This document shows, piece after piece, positions 17,039 through 26,204 of a DNA stretch of 39,790 nt. Numbering within the stretch: the first letter of the stretch is position 1; each line of letters opens with the position of its first letter. The notes under the pieces were generated by a model, which was not told where the DNA came from, ran no database searches, and worked only from the letters and a program-made list of their open reading frames with translations. The translations under genes and the position numbers were made by a program. Origin of the DNA: Acidobacteriota bacterium (GTDB taxonomy: Bacteria; Pseudomonadota; Alphaproteobacteria; Acetobacterales; Acetobacteraceae); assembly GCA_903970435.1 (NCBI GenBank), contig CAJCIS010000187.1:1-39790 (forward strand), written 5' to 3'.

Positions 17039-18115
17039 ATGTCAGCTAAGGAAACCCAAACGCTTGGTATCATTGGCATGGGCCGCATGGGGGCCGGCAT
17101 TGCGCGCCGATTGATGCGCGCGGGCCATCGCTGCGTCGTGTTCGATGCAAACACGCAGGCCGTACAAGCCGTCTCCAAGGATGGTGCGCAGGGCGTCGAC
17201 AAGCTCGAGGATATTCTGCCCGCCCTTGGTGCCGCGCCGCGCGCCATCTGGGTCATGCTGCCGTCCGGGCACATCACCGAACAGACGGTAGAACGGCTGG
17301 GGCAGCTGATGGAAAAAGGCGATATCATCATCGACGGCGGCAACAGCTATTATAAAGACGATATCAGGCGCGCGCACGCACTCAGTGGGCGCGGCATTCG
17401 CTATATCGATGTCGGAACATCGGGCGGGGTGTGGGGCCTGGAGCGCGGCTATTGCATGATGATCGGCGGCGACAAGGATGCCGTAGATCATCTCGATCCG
17501 ATATTCGATACTCTGGCGCCGGGATTCGGTTCTGTGCCCCGCACTCCGAAACGAGAAGGCATGGACGACCGGGCGGAGCGCGGCTACATCCATGCGGGTC
17601 CCAGCGGGGCCGGCCACTTCGTCAAGATGGTCCACAACGGTATTGAGTACGGATTGATGCAGGCCTATGGCGAGGGCTTCGACATTTTGCGGAACAAGCA
17701 TTCCGAAAGATTAGCCGCCGATGAACGTTTCGAGTTGAATTTGGCGGACATCGCAGAAGTATGGCGGCGCGGCAGCGTGGTGTCATCCTGGCTGCTCGAT
17801 CTGTCGGCCGCGGCCCTGGCCGGCGACCAGACGCTGGAGGGATTCTCCGGCTATGTGGACGATAGCGGTGAGGGCCGTTGGACCATCGAAGCCGCCATCG
17901 AGGAAGCCGTTCCGGCAGACGTCTTGTCCAGCGCCCTTTATACAAGATTCCGCTCCAGACAGACGCACACATTCGCCGAGAAAATGCTGTCGGCCATGCG
18001 ATTTGGTTTCGGCGGCCACACGGAAGGCATGCTTGAAGGTGGCGTGCCGCACGTATCCGAACACGGCGTGCCGTCCGAACCGCCGGGCGTACCTGTGCGA
18101 CGGGCCGCGGAGTAA
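17039..18115 (+). CDS. gnd: 6-Phosphogluconate dehydrogenase, decarboxylating (short type)
   Basis: The 358-aa cytoplasmic enzyme oxidises 6-phosphogluconate to ribulose-5-phosphate and CO2. The N-terminal Rossmann domain starts with [30 protein letters not shown] and [20 protein letters not shown] are family motifs, and [20 protein letters not shown] holds the catalytic Lys and Glu. The length matches the short form (about 300-360 aa) rather than the 470-aa enterobacterial form; short forms often accept NAD, which is inference here. GGAG at 17027-17030 lies 8 nt before the ATG. zwf follows after 5 nt. Confidence 0.94.
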   Translation: MSAKETQTLGIIGMGRMGAGIARRLMRAGHRCVVFDANTQAVQAVSKDGAQGVDKLEDILPALGAAPRAIWVMLPSGHITEQTVERLGQLMEKGDIIIDGGNSYYKDDIRRAHALSGRGIRYIDVGTSGGVWGLERGYCMMIGGDKDAVDHLDPIFDTLAPGFGSVPRTPKREGMDDRAERGYIHAGPSGAGHFVKMVHNGIEYGLMQAYGEGFDILRNKHSERLAADERFELNLADIAEVWRRGSVVSSWLLDLSAAALAGDQTLEGFSGYVDDSGEGRWTIEAAIEEAVPADVLSSALYTRFRSRQTHTFAEKMLSAMRFGFGGHTEGMLEGGVPHVSEHGVPSEPPGVPVRRAAE

Positions 18116-18120
18116 TCGCA

Positions 18121-19779
18121 TTGCCCGAAGCTCCTCCCACGCAAGCACACAGCGCAACAACCGCGGCGCCGTCACGCGTCGCAACAACCGTCATGCATGC
18201 CCCTGCACGCCAACCTGCTGAAGCGGCCGAAGATTGCGCTATCGTTATATTCGGTGCCTTTGGCGATCTCACGAAGAGACTGGTGATGCCGGCGCTCTAC
18301 AATCTGGCGCGCACCAGGGTATTGCCGAACAACGTGGCCATCATCGGTGTGGACCAAGCAAACGGCACGGCCGATGGCTGGGCCACGCATTTGCACAAGA
18401 TGCTGGAAAGCTTCGTCGGCAATGCCAACTCCGAATTCAATATCGACGCCATCGATGAAGGGCTTTGGCAAGGCCTGGCCGGCCGCATGTCCTATTTGCA
18501 AGGCGACATCACAAAGCCCGAAATCTACCAGTCCTTGTCAACCGCGCTAAGCAACGTTTGCAAGCAGTATAACACACGCGGCAACGTAATTTTCTACCTG
18601 GCCGTTCAAGACCGGTTTTTTGGCGATGTTGTCGATCAGATTGGGCAGGCGGGATTGGCGGACCAGCAGGAGGATGAAGATGGCGTGCCACACCGTTGGC
18701 GCCGCGTGGTCATCGAAAAGCCTTTTGGGCACGACCTTGCCTCCGCCCAGGCGCTCAATGTGCGCATTCTGCGCACGCTGCAGGAAGACCAGGTGTTTCG
18801 CATCGACCATTTCCTCGGCAAGGAAACGGTGCAGAATATCATGGCGTTCCGCTTTGCTAATGGCCTGTTCGAACCGATCTGGAACCGTGATCGCATCGAT
18901 CACATCCAAATCACCGCCGCCGAGACAGTGGGCGTGGAGGGTCGTGGCAAATTTTACGAGGCAACCGGCGCATTGCGCGACATGGTACCGAACCATGTCT
19001 TCAGCCTGCTCGCCATGGTAGCCATGGAACCGCCGGCAACGTTCGACGCGGCCGGAATCCGCAATCGCAAGGCGGAAGTGTTTGCGGCCATGCCCCCGTT
19101 GCGCCCGCAAGCGGCCGTGCGTGGCCAATATGGCGGCGGCGACGTTCTGGGCAAGCACACGGTGCCATATCGAAATGAGCCGGATGTGAGCCGGGATTCC
19201 AACATTGAAACGTATGTCGCACTGCGCGTAGAAATTGACAACTGGCGCTGGGCCGGTGTCCCGTTCTATTTGCGCACCGGCAAGCACATGGCCGAGCGAT
19301 TAACCGAAATTGCAATCCGCTTCCGGCCAGCGCCACTCTCGCCATTCGCCACGACATCGGTCGAAGCCCTGCGCCCGAACTGGCTCATCATCCGCATTCA
19401 GCCCGATGAGGGCATCGCCTTGCAGTTCGACATCAAGCGCCCCGGCCCTTCGGTCCAACTGGCCACCGTCCAGATGGCATTTTCATACGCCGACTGGTTT
19501 CCCCGCGAGCCGAATATCGGGTACGAAACATTATTGCACGATGTCATGGTCGGCGATGCAACCTTGTTCAACCGTGCGGACATGGTGGAAGCCGCCTGGC
19601 GCGTCGTGCAACCGGTGCTGGATAGTTGGGCGCAGGACGGCAGCGGATTGGCGCCCTATGCGTCCGGCACCGCCGGACCCGACGCGGCGGACCGTCTGCT
19701 CGAACAAGATGGCGGCCGCGCGTGGCGCGACATTCCGCAACAACGCTTCGTCCATAGCAATGGAAAGAACCACCAATGA
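18121..19779 (+). CDS. zwf: Glucose-6-phosphate dehydrogenase
   Basis: This 552-aa enzyme makes the first oxidative pentose-phosphate step, forming 6-phosphogluconolactone and NAD(P)H. FGAFGDLTKRLVMPALYNL is the dinucleotide-binding motif, VIEKPFGHDLASA the substrate-loop Lys motif, and RIDHFLGKETVQNIMAFRFA the active-site signature with the catalytic His. It is about 50 residues longer than usual, with a low-complexity N-terminal extension of about 35 aa and an acidic insert (QQEDEDGVPHRWRR) near residue 182. The TTG start at 18121 is supported by GGAG at 18109-18112 (8 nt); an ATG at 18193 would remove the extension but has no ribosome binding site. Confidence 0.94.
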   Translation: MPEAPPTQAHSATTAAPSRVATTVMHAPARQPAEAAEDCAIVIFGAFGDLTKRLVMPALYNLARTRVLPNNVAIIGVDQANGTADGWATHLHKMLESFVGNANSEFNIDAIDEGLWQGLAGRMSYLQGDITKPEIYQSLSTALSNVCKQYNTRGNVIFYLAVQDRFFGDVVDQIGQAGLADQQEDEDGVPHRWRRVVIEKPFGHDLASAQALNVRILRTLQEDQVFRIDHFLGKETVQNIMAFRFANGLFEPIWNRDRIDHIQITAAETVGVEGRGKFYEATGALRDMVPNHVFSLLAMVAMEPPATFDAAGIRNRKAEVFAAMPPLRPQAAVRGQYGGGDVLGKHTVPYRNEPDVSRDSNIETYVALRVEIDNWRWAGVPFYLRTGKHMAERLTEIAIRFRPAPLSPFATTSVEALRPNWLIIRIQPDEGIALQFDIKRPGPSVQLATVQMAFSYADWFPREPNIGYETLLHDVMVGDATLFNRADMVEAAWRVVQPVLDSWAQDGSGLAPYASGTAGPDAADRLLEQDGGRAWRDIPQQRFVHSNGKNHQ

Positions 19780-20621
19780 CCGGTGACGCGCCGATCCGCC
19801 TGGTGATTGCAGACGTTGATGGAACCTTGGTAACCGGCGAAAAAATCCTCACCGATCAGGCGATCGCCGCTGTGCACGGACTGCACAAAGCTGGAATTTC
19901 ATTCGCAATCACCAGCGGCCGGCCACCACGCGGCATGGAGATGTTCCTCAAACCGCTCGACCTTCGCACACCCATTGCCGGATTCAATGGTGGGGCCATC
20001 GTAAATCCCGACATGTCCGTGGTGGAAACACGTGTTTTATCGGAAGAGGCGGCGCGGACCGCAATCGACATCATCGTCGGCCAAAAGCTGGATGTATGGG
20101 TCTATACCGCCGATCAATGGCTGGTGCGCGACGACACGGCGCCGCATGTCGCGCGCGAGGCATGGACGGTCAAGTTCCAGCCCAGCGTGGTCACCGCTTT
20201 TACCGACGCGCATTTGGCGCACGCGGTGAAGATCGTCGGTGTAAGCGACAATCATGATGCTGTCGCGAACACCGAACGCGTCGCGCAACATGATCTGGGA
20301 GAGCGCGCGGCTGCGGCGCGCTCGCAACCCTATTACCTCGATATCACGCACCCCGCGGCAAACAAGGGTGGCGTGGTGGACAGGCTTTCAGCAATGCTGG
20401 GAATAGAGCGTGCGAGCATCGCAACGATCGGCGACATGCCGAACGACGTGCTGATGTTTCAACGGAGCGGCTTGTCGATCGCCATGGGTAATGCGAGCGA
20501 TGACGTCAAGTCACGCGCAAGCAGAGTGACTGATAGCAACGAAAATCAGGGATTTGCCACGGCAATGAACCGCTTCGTCCTCCGTGCTGCCAATACCGGC
20601 ACAGTAGGTGCGGCACCGTGA
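19776..20621 (+). CDS. HAD-superfamily (Cof-type) phosphatase
   Basis: The 281-aa cytoplasmic protein is a HAD hydrolase of the Cof/sugar-phosphatase type. IADVDGTLVTG gives the nucleophile Asp13 and acid Asp15; SFAITSGRPPRGME holds motif II; the C-terminal TIGDMPNDVLMFQRSGLSIA is motif IV with the Mg-binding Asp residues. The start overlaps the zwf stop by 4 nt (ATGA) and the end overlaps pgl by 4 nt (GTGA), so it is made in step with two enzymes that handle 6-phosphogluconolactone. A metabolite-repair or sugar-phosphate phosphatase role in this pathway is plausible, but the substrate is unknown. Confidence 0.88.
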   Translation: MTGDAPIRLVIADVDGTLVTGEKILTDQAIAAVHGLHKAGISFAITSGRPPRGMEMFLKPLDLRTPIAGFNGGAIVNPDMSVVETRVLSEEAARTAIDIIVGQKLDVWVYTADQWLVRDDTAPHVAREAWTVKFQPSVVTAFTDAHLAHAVKIVGVSDNHDAVANTERVAQHDLGERAAAARSQPYYLDITHPAANKGGVVDRLSAMLGIERASIATIGDMPNDVLMFQRSGLSIAMGNASDDVKSRASRVTDSNENQGFATAMNRFVLRAANTGTVGAAP

Positions 20622-21355
20622 TTCCGGCCCGCGGCACCCTGCGTGTATTCGAGAACGGCGAGGCGCTGGCACAAGAAACAGCCGCCTGGCTGATAGACCG
20701 CGCCTTGCGCGCCCAAGGCTGGTTCACAATTTGTCTGTCGGGCGGCGCCACACCAAAACGACTTTATGAGATACTTGCTTCGCCGCCGGCGATTGATCGG
20801 TTTCCATGGGCAATGACACGATTTGCCTTTGGAGACGAGCGATTCGTGCCGCCGGACGATCCAGCGAGCAATGCGCGCATGGCCACGGAAGCCATGTTTT
20901 CGCACGTGCCGGTACCGGGTTCTCACATATATCCAATGCCGACAGTCGGTGTGACGCCCGAGGCGGCGGCGGCGGCATACGAACGGAGCTTGCAATGTCT
21001 CTATGGTGATGACGTGCTGGTCCCGGGACGCGCGCTGTTTGATGTCACGTTGCTGGGGGTCGGCGATGACGGCCACACCGCATCCCTTATTCCCGGCCAG
21101 CCCGTTCTGGAGGAGATCACACATTGGGTGAGTGCCGTATCGAAGGGCCGCCCCGAAACCAGGCTCACCCTCACCTATCCGGCCCTGCAAAGCAGCGCTG
21201 CCGTGGTTTTTCTGCTGCAAGGCGCGGGCAAGCGTAAGATATTGGACCGGCTATTGTCCGGTGACGATACGGTTCCCGCCGGTCGATTGCGGCCGGACGG
21301 CGAATTGTTCTGGTTTGCCGACCGGCAAGCCGCCGGGCGTTGGGGGCAAGAATGA
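20618..21355 (+). CDS. pgl: 6-Phosphogluconolactonase
   Basis: The 245-aa cytoplasmic enzyme hydrolyses 6-phosphogluconolactone to 6-phosphogluconate between the zwf and gnd steps. Family motifs are in order: CLSGGATPKRLYEIL (about 39), FAFGDERFVPPDDPASNARM (about 68), and TLLGVGDDGHTASLIPG (about 143) with the active-site His. Length is typical. The GTG start overlaps the HAD stop (GTGA), which points to translational coupling. It shares the fold of glucosamine-6-phosphate deaminases, but the motifs and context favour the lactonase. Confidence 0.94.
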   Translation: MIPARGTLRVFENGEALAQETAAWLIDRALRAQGWFTICLSGGATPKRLYEILASPPAIDRFPWAMTRFAFGDERFVPPDDPASNARMATEAMFSHVPVPGSHIYPMPTVGVTPEAAAAAYERSLQCLYGDDVLVPGRALFDVTLLGVGDDGHTASLIPGQPVLEEITHWVSAVSKGRPETRLTLTYPALQSSAAVVFLLQGAGKRKILDRLLSGDDTVPAGRLRPDGELFWFADRQAAGRWGQE

Positions 21356-21374
21356 ACGCGCGCAGGAGCCAAGT

Positions 21375-21476
21375 TTGACAGGCCGGTTCCACAATATTCC
21401 CGAACGGTACACGCCTACTCATATTGATATCGCATTGAAGGTTCGGCCGCCGCAATTTCACGCGGTTATGGCGTGA
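21375..21476 (+). CDS. Candidate 33-aa small ORF before the GH15 gene
   Basis: A TTG at 21375 is preceded at 6 nt by AGGAG (21364-21368) and opens a 33-codon frame ending in TGA exactly before the GH15 ATG. The peptide starts LTGRFHNIPERYTPTHIDIA. Tight placement suggests translational coupling or a remnant of a longer GH15 N-terminus in the same frame. There is no family resemblance, and it may not be translated. Confidence 0.25.
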   Translation: MTGRFHNIPERYTPTHIDIALKVRPPQFHAVMA

Positions 21477-23360
21477 ATGGCTGACGACACGGTTCAACCC
21501 CGCGACACGCCGCTGCGGATCGAGGACTACGCTCTCATCGGCGACTGCAAGACCGCAGCCCTGGTCGGGCGTGATGGTGCGATCGACTGGCTGTGTCTGC
21601 CGCGTTTCGATTCGCCTGCGTGCTTTGCCGCGCTGCTCGGTACGGCGCAACACGGCAGTTGGCTGATTGCACCTTGTAACCAGGCGGCAACGGTCAGCCG
21701 CGCCTATCGTGGCGACACGCTGATCCTCGAGACGATCTTCACAACACCCGATGGCGAAGTCGCGGTAATCGATGCAATGCCGCTTCGCATGGCGGGTTCG
21801 CACGTCATTCGTCGCGTGGAAGGGCGGCGCGGCCTGGTGAAAATGCGGCTTCACCTGAAACTGCGTTTTGATTACGGCGCCTCCACGCCATGGGTGACGA
21901 GCGAAGATCCTGATTTTGGAATTGTTGCCGTGGCCGGTCCGGATGTCGTTACGGTTCGTGGGCCCGTGGCGTTGCAGGGACGCGATATGGCAACCGTTGC
22001 AGAGTTTGACGTATCGCATGGCCAAAGTCTCACATTCGTGTTGAGCCATGGCCCTTCCCACCTCGCGCCGCCGGAACGCTTCGACGCCGACGAGGCTTTG
22101 CGGGATACCGAAACGGCGTGGACGAAATGGTCCAAGCAATGCCAATATAACGGGCCCTACAAGGAAGCGGTACTACGCTCATTGATCGTGCTGAAGGCGC
22201 TCACCTACGAGCCAACCGGCGGCATCGTCGCTGCGCCTACCACGTCGTTACCCGAACAGTTGGGTGGGGCGCGCAATTGGGACTATCGCTTCTGCTGGCT
22301 GCGTGACGCGACGCTGACGCTGATCGCGTTGATGGGTGGCGGTTATTTCGATGAAGCCCAAGCCTGGCGGGATTGGCTGCACCGCAGTATTGCCGGCAAC
22401 GCGGACGAATTGCAGATCATGTATGGTGTGGCCGGCGAGCGGCACCTGCTGGAATGGGAGGCCGAATGGCTACCCGGCTATCAAGGCGCGAAGCCGGTTC
22501 GGATCGGCAACGCCGCGTCGCAGCAATTGCAGCTTGACGTCTATGGCGAGGTGATGGCGGCACTTCATCTCGCACGCGGAAGCGGTCTGGCAGTTCCGGA
22601 ATCGGCCTGGGCACTGCAGGTCAACATGCTCGAGCATCTCGAAGCGATCTGGCAGCAGCCGGACGAGGGAATTTGGGAAGTCCGCGGCGGCCGCCGGCAC
22701 TTTGTGCAATCGAAAATCATGGTCTGGGTCGCGTTCGACCGCGCCGTCAAGGACATGGAGATGTACGATCTGCCGGGACCTGCCGCGCGCTGGCGGCAAA
22801 TACGCGACGCTGTTCATGCCGATGTGTGCGCGAAGGGTTTTGTTGCAAAGAAAAACAGCTTTGTGCAAAGCTATGGCAATGATGCATTGGATGCCAGTCT
22901 GCTGATGTTGCCGCTTGTTGGTTTTCTGCCCTACCACGATGAGCGGGTGCGCGGCACCGTCGCCGCAATCGAGCGCGAACTCATGGCGGATGGGTTTGTG
23001 CTACGCTATCGAACCGAGCCGGGTGCGGACGGTTTGCCCCCCGGCGAGGGTGCCTTCCTGCCCTGCTCCTTCTGGCTGGTCGACAACTACGCCCAGCAGG
23101 GGCGCGGCGAGGATGCTCAAGAGTTGTTTGAACGCCTTCTCTCCTTACGCAACGACGTCGGTCTACTTTCGGAAGAATACGATCCGCGGGTCAGCCGGCA
23201 GGTGGGCAATTTTCCACAGGCATTTTCCCATTTGTCGCTCGTCAATACGGCCTTGACCTTGGCCGGCCGGCGGGCGGCGGCGCAACGAGACGATGGCGCG
23301 TCGACCGGGTCCAACGCGCGCGATCGGGCCATGGCGGCCCACGCGCCGTCGCGCGCCTGA
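21477..23360 (+). CDS. GH15 family hydrolase (glucoamylase/trehalase-like)
   Basis: The 627-aa protein has no signal peptide, so it acts in the cytoplasm on alpha-glucans, maltodextrins or trehalose and releases glucose. The N-terminal beta-sandwich (IEDYALIGDCKTAALVGRDG, DWLCLPRFDSPA) is followed by the alpha/alpha barrel. RNWDYRFCWLRDATLTL is the substrate-binding motif. The likely general acid is Glu401 (DEGIWEVRGG) and the likely base Glu524 (GEGAFLPCSFWLVDN). A stop codon in the same frame lies immediately before the ATG, so the start is fixed unless the small upstream ORF is used. It closes the pentose-phosphate gene series. Glucoamylase versus trehalase activity cannot be separated by eye. 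Confidence 0.9.
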   Translation: MADDTVQPRDTPLRIEDYALIGDCKTAALVGRDGAIDWLCLPRFDSPACFAALLGTAQHGSWLIAPCNQAATVSRAYRGDTLILETIFTTPDGEVAVIDAMPLRMAGSHVIRRVEGRRGLVKMRLHLKLRFDYGASTPWVTSEDPDFGIVAVAGPDVVTVRGPVALQGRDMATVAEFDVSHGQSLTFVLSHGPSHLAPPERFDADEALRDTETAWTKWSKQCQYNGPYKEAVLRSLIVLKALTYEPTGGIVAAPTTSLPEQLGGARNWDYRFCWLRDATLTLIALMGGGYFDEAQAWRDWLHRSIAGNADELQIMYGVAGERHLLEWEAEWLPGYQGAKPVRIGNAASQQLQLDVYGEVMAALHLARGSGLAVPESAWALQVNMLEHLEAIWQQPDEGIWEVRGGRRHFVQSKIMVWVAFDRAVKDMEMYDLPGPAARWRQIRDAVHADVCAKGFVAKKNSFVQSYGNDALDASLLMLPLVGFLPYHDERVRGTVAAIERELMADGFVLRYRTEPGADGLPPGEGAFLPCSFWLVDNYAQQGRGEDAQELFERLLSLRNDVGLLSEEYDPRVSRQVGNFPQAFSHLSLVNTALTLAGRRAAAQRDDGASTGSNARDRAMAAHAPSRA

Positions 23361-23427
23361 AGGAACCCGTCAAACAACCTTTGCTTCATTGGCGCGTATG
23401 ATCGCTCCGCCGAGCCCATCCAAAGCG

Positions 23428-23470
23428 GACAAGCTTTTTGTTTCTTTTTTTGAAAAACTTCCTTCCTTCC
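23428..23470 (+). repeat. AT-rich dispersed repeat, copy G (decayed)
   Basis: GACAAGCTTTTTGTTTCTTT is followed by a shortened arm GAAAAAC and a CTTCCTTCCTTCC flank. The second arm has lost GAAC, so the hairpin is weakened. It lies 68 nt after the GH15 stop. Confidence 0.65.
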
Positions 23471-23603
23471 TCCGCCACATCGGCCATGCAAACCATGGCG
23501 GACAGCGTTTTCGCTTTACCTGCGGGCGTAGGCGAGTGAGACTGCGTCCGGCAACGCCCTGCGCAGACAGGGAGGCGGGCCGCCTTGGGGGGGAAATGGT
23601 TTC

Positions 23604-26150
23604 ATGCGGTTGGGCACGCACAAATTACGCGCGGCGAATTCGGCGCCTTGTTACACGATCATCGCGGCCTGTCTGGCCGCGGAACTGGCACTGGCTGTAA
23701 GCACCGCGGCCGAAGCCGCGACCGCGCCGCCGGGGATCGAGCAGGTTACGGTCACGGCCAGGCGGCGGGCGGAGCGCCAACAAACCGTGCCGACCGCCGT
23801 CACCGCGCTCAGCGGGCGCGAGTTGGCAAAGCGCGGCGTGGTCAACACCAACGATCTGGCGCGCGCTGTGCCGTCATTGTCGATCGGCGGTCAGCAGCGC
23901 AACGATTCGCAATTCTACCTGCGCGGGCAAACGCCCGGCATCATCAACCAGGGCGTGCACAACAACTCCAGCGTCCAAATCTACTTTCTCGAGGTGCCGA
24001 CGCTAACCTCCGGGCCCGGTACGTTCTACGACATGCAAAGCGTGGAAGTGCTCAAGGGCCCGCAAGGAACGCTGTTCGGCCGCAACACCACCGGCGGCGC
24101 CATCCTTTTCACACCTGTCAAACCGCGCGACGATTATGACGGCTACATCCAAGGCCGGCTGGGAAACTACAACGACCACGAGTTGGAGGGCGCACTCAAC
24201 TTCCCACTCTTGCCGGAAAAACTCGATTTGAGAGTGTCCGGTGCGACAGCGCGACGCGACGGTTTCACCACCAACGTCATTACGGGCGAGAAGCTCGATG
24301 ACCGCCACTACGATTCGTATCGCGTGTCACTCGACGCACATATCAGCGACACGCTGCAAAACCTGCTCGTTGTCGACGGCCGCATGATCAATGGCGCCGG
24401 CACCTCCGCCATTCCGGAGGAGTTCAACCCCGGCGTCGTCTTGAAGGAAAACGTCATCCCGGGCACCACGATTCCGCTGACATTCGGCGGCAGCGGGCCC
24501 TCGGTATTCTGCCTCGAAGGGTATGGACCACCATCGAGCGGCGGCTTAGGCCTTACCGGGCCTATTCCCGGTTGCCCCAACGGATTGATTCCCACATTTC
24601 TCGCGGCCTTGGCGGCAAACGACGTCTCCTATTATTCGAACGCCCTATTGAAACAGATAATCGCCCGTCAACGTGCGCTCGGGCCACGCCAGCTTGCCAG
24701 CGATGCTTATTTCTTCGATCAGGAACGTTCTCTCGACGCGACAAACATCACCACCTGGAACATCACCGACGACCTGCTGTTGAAGAACATCCTGGGCTAC
24801 CGGTTCGAACGGCAAAACCAGGCATCCGATTTTGCCGGCTCAATTCTTCCCCTGGTGCGCAATACCAACACGCCAAGCGACTGGGGCGAGGATGCGCTAC
24901 AACAGGCCAGCGACGAGTTGCAATTGCAGGGCACCGGCCTGGGCGGCAAGCTGCACTATATACTCGGCACTTACCTTGAAAACGCCGACCCCGGTCAACC
25001 GACGATCAGCCGCGCGGAGGAATTCGGACCACCGCCGGCACTCGAATCATTGCCGCAACTTTATGACCCGCTGACCGTCTCCAGCAGCGTCCTCAACTAT
25101 CACAAATTCAATGACAAGAGCGAATCGGTCTTCCTGCATGGCGAATACGATCTCGGCGCCTGGCTGCACGGGCTGAAGGCATCGGCGGGAATACGTTACA
25201 CCTGGGACGAGCGGCAAGCCTCCATCGACCAGCTCGATGGCATCGGCCAATGCATCGCGCGCACGGAAATCTACGCGGTGGCCGGAAAGCCCGTGTGCGC
25301 CACCAGCGAAAACGCCGAATTCACCGCGCCCACCTGGAGCGCCACGCTCGCCGAGCAATTGGATGCGAAAACGCTGGCCTATATAACATTACGGCGCGGA
25401 TACAAAAGCGGCGGCTTCAACCTGCCCGCGCCCCGCGAATTGAACGGCAGCGTATTCGACCCCTCATTCGGACCCGAATACGTGTTCGATACCGAACTCG
25501 GGCTCAAGAAGGATTGGCAGATCGCCGACAGTCCGTTGCGTACCAATATCGCCGTCTTCCACGATGTCTACAGCAGCATTCAGGCTTCGTTCGCCACCGT
25601 CGCGGGCGGCACGGTCGCCTCGGTGGTGCAAAACGCCGGCCGCGCGCACATCGATGGCCTGGAGGTTGAACAGACCGTTCTGCCGATCCGAAACCTGCAA
25701 ATCAGCGGCTATTTTTCGCTCCTGCGCGCGGTTTTCTCCACGCCCTTCTTCCAGGAAGGCGTCGATTTGAAGGGCACGCAGCTATTCTATTCACCGATAC
25801 AAAAATACGGTATCACGGGCATATACACAATTCCGCTGTCCGAGCAACTCGGCGCACTCGCTTTCACGGCGGACTATTCGCTCTCCACCCATTACACCAT
25901 TGCCGATCCGCTCGACCCGATGCCTTATTTCAAGGGGCAGGAGAACCTCAACCTGCGGGCCGACTGGAATAATGCCTACGGCAAGCCCATCGATGTCGCA
26001 TTTATTGCAACGAATGCGCTGAACCGAACGTACGCGGTCGGCGGCTACCCGATTTACGGGCTCGCCGGCTTTCGCTCTGACATCTTCAATGAACCGCGCA
26101 TGCTGGTGGGGCAGGTGACGGTCCATTGGGGCCCGGGGGCGACATGGTGA
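23604..26150 (+). CDS. TonB-dependent outer-membrane receptor
   Basis: The 848-aa protein is an outer-membrane active-uptake channel. A signal peptide (hydrophobic CYTIIAACLAAELALAVSTA, cleavage near AEA) is followed by a TonB-box-like EQVTVTARRR, the plug domain (about 50-165, with VPSLSIGGQQRNDSQFYLRG and VEVLKGPQGTLFGRNTTGGA) and a beta-barrel with repeated amphipathic strands. It ends in VGQVTVHWGPGATW, with an aromatic terminal residue expected for barrel assembly. The substrate is unknown; the plug resembles receptors for non-siderophore organic compounds. A G-run at 23587-23593 may serve as the ribosome binding site. The acyl-CoA dehydrogenase gene follows after 54 nt. Confidence 0.92.
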   Translation: MRLGTHKLRAANSAPCYTIIAACLAAELALAVSTAAEAATAPPGIEQVTVTARRRAERQQTVPTAVTALSGRELAKRGVVNTNDLARAVPSLSIGGQQRNDSQFYLRGQTPGIINQGVHNNSSVQIYFLEVPTLTSGPGTFYDMQSVEVLKGPQGTLFGRNTTGGAILFTPVKPRDDYDGYIQGRLGNYNDHELEGALNFPLLPEKLDLRVSGATARRDGFTTNVITGEKLDDRHYDSYRVSLDAHISDTLQNLLVVDGRMINGAGTSAIPEEFNPGVVLKENVIPGTTIPLTFGGSGPSVFCLEGYGPPSSGGLGLTGPIPGCPNGLIPTFLAALAANDVSYYSNALLKQIIARQRALGPRQLASDAYFFDQERSLDATNITTWNITDDLLLKNILGYRFERQNQASDFAGSILPLVRNTNTPSDWGEDALQQASDELQLQGTGLGGKLHYILGTYLENADPGQPTISRAEEFGPPPALESLPQLYDPLTVSSSVLNYHKFNDKSESVFLHGEYDLGAWLHGLKASAGIRYTWDERQASIDQLDGIGQCIARTEIYAVAGKPVCATSENAEFTAPTWSATLAEQLDAKTLAYITLRRGYKSGGFNLPAPRELNGSVFDPSFGPEYVFDTELGLKKDWQIADSPLRTNIAVFHDVYSSIQASFATVAGGTVASVVQNAGRAHIDGLEVEQTVLPIRNLQISGYFSLLRAVFSTPFFQEGVDLKGTQLFYSPIQKYGITGIYTIPLSEQLGALAFTADYSLSTHYTIADPLDPMPYFKGQENLNLRADWNNAYGKPIDVAFIATNALNRTYAVGGYPIYGLAGFRSDIFNEPRMLVGQVTVHWGPGATW

Positions 26151-26204
26151 TTAAGCAGGGAGGCACGACCTTCCCCAGGAAAAAGTTCTGTCCCAGGAGC
26201 CTCC

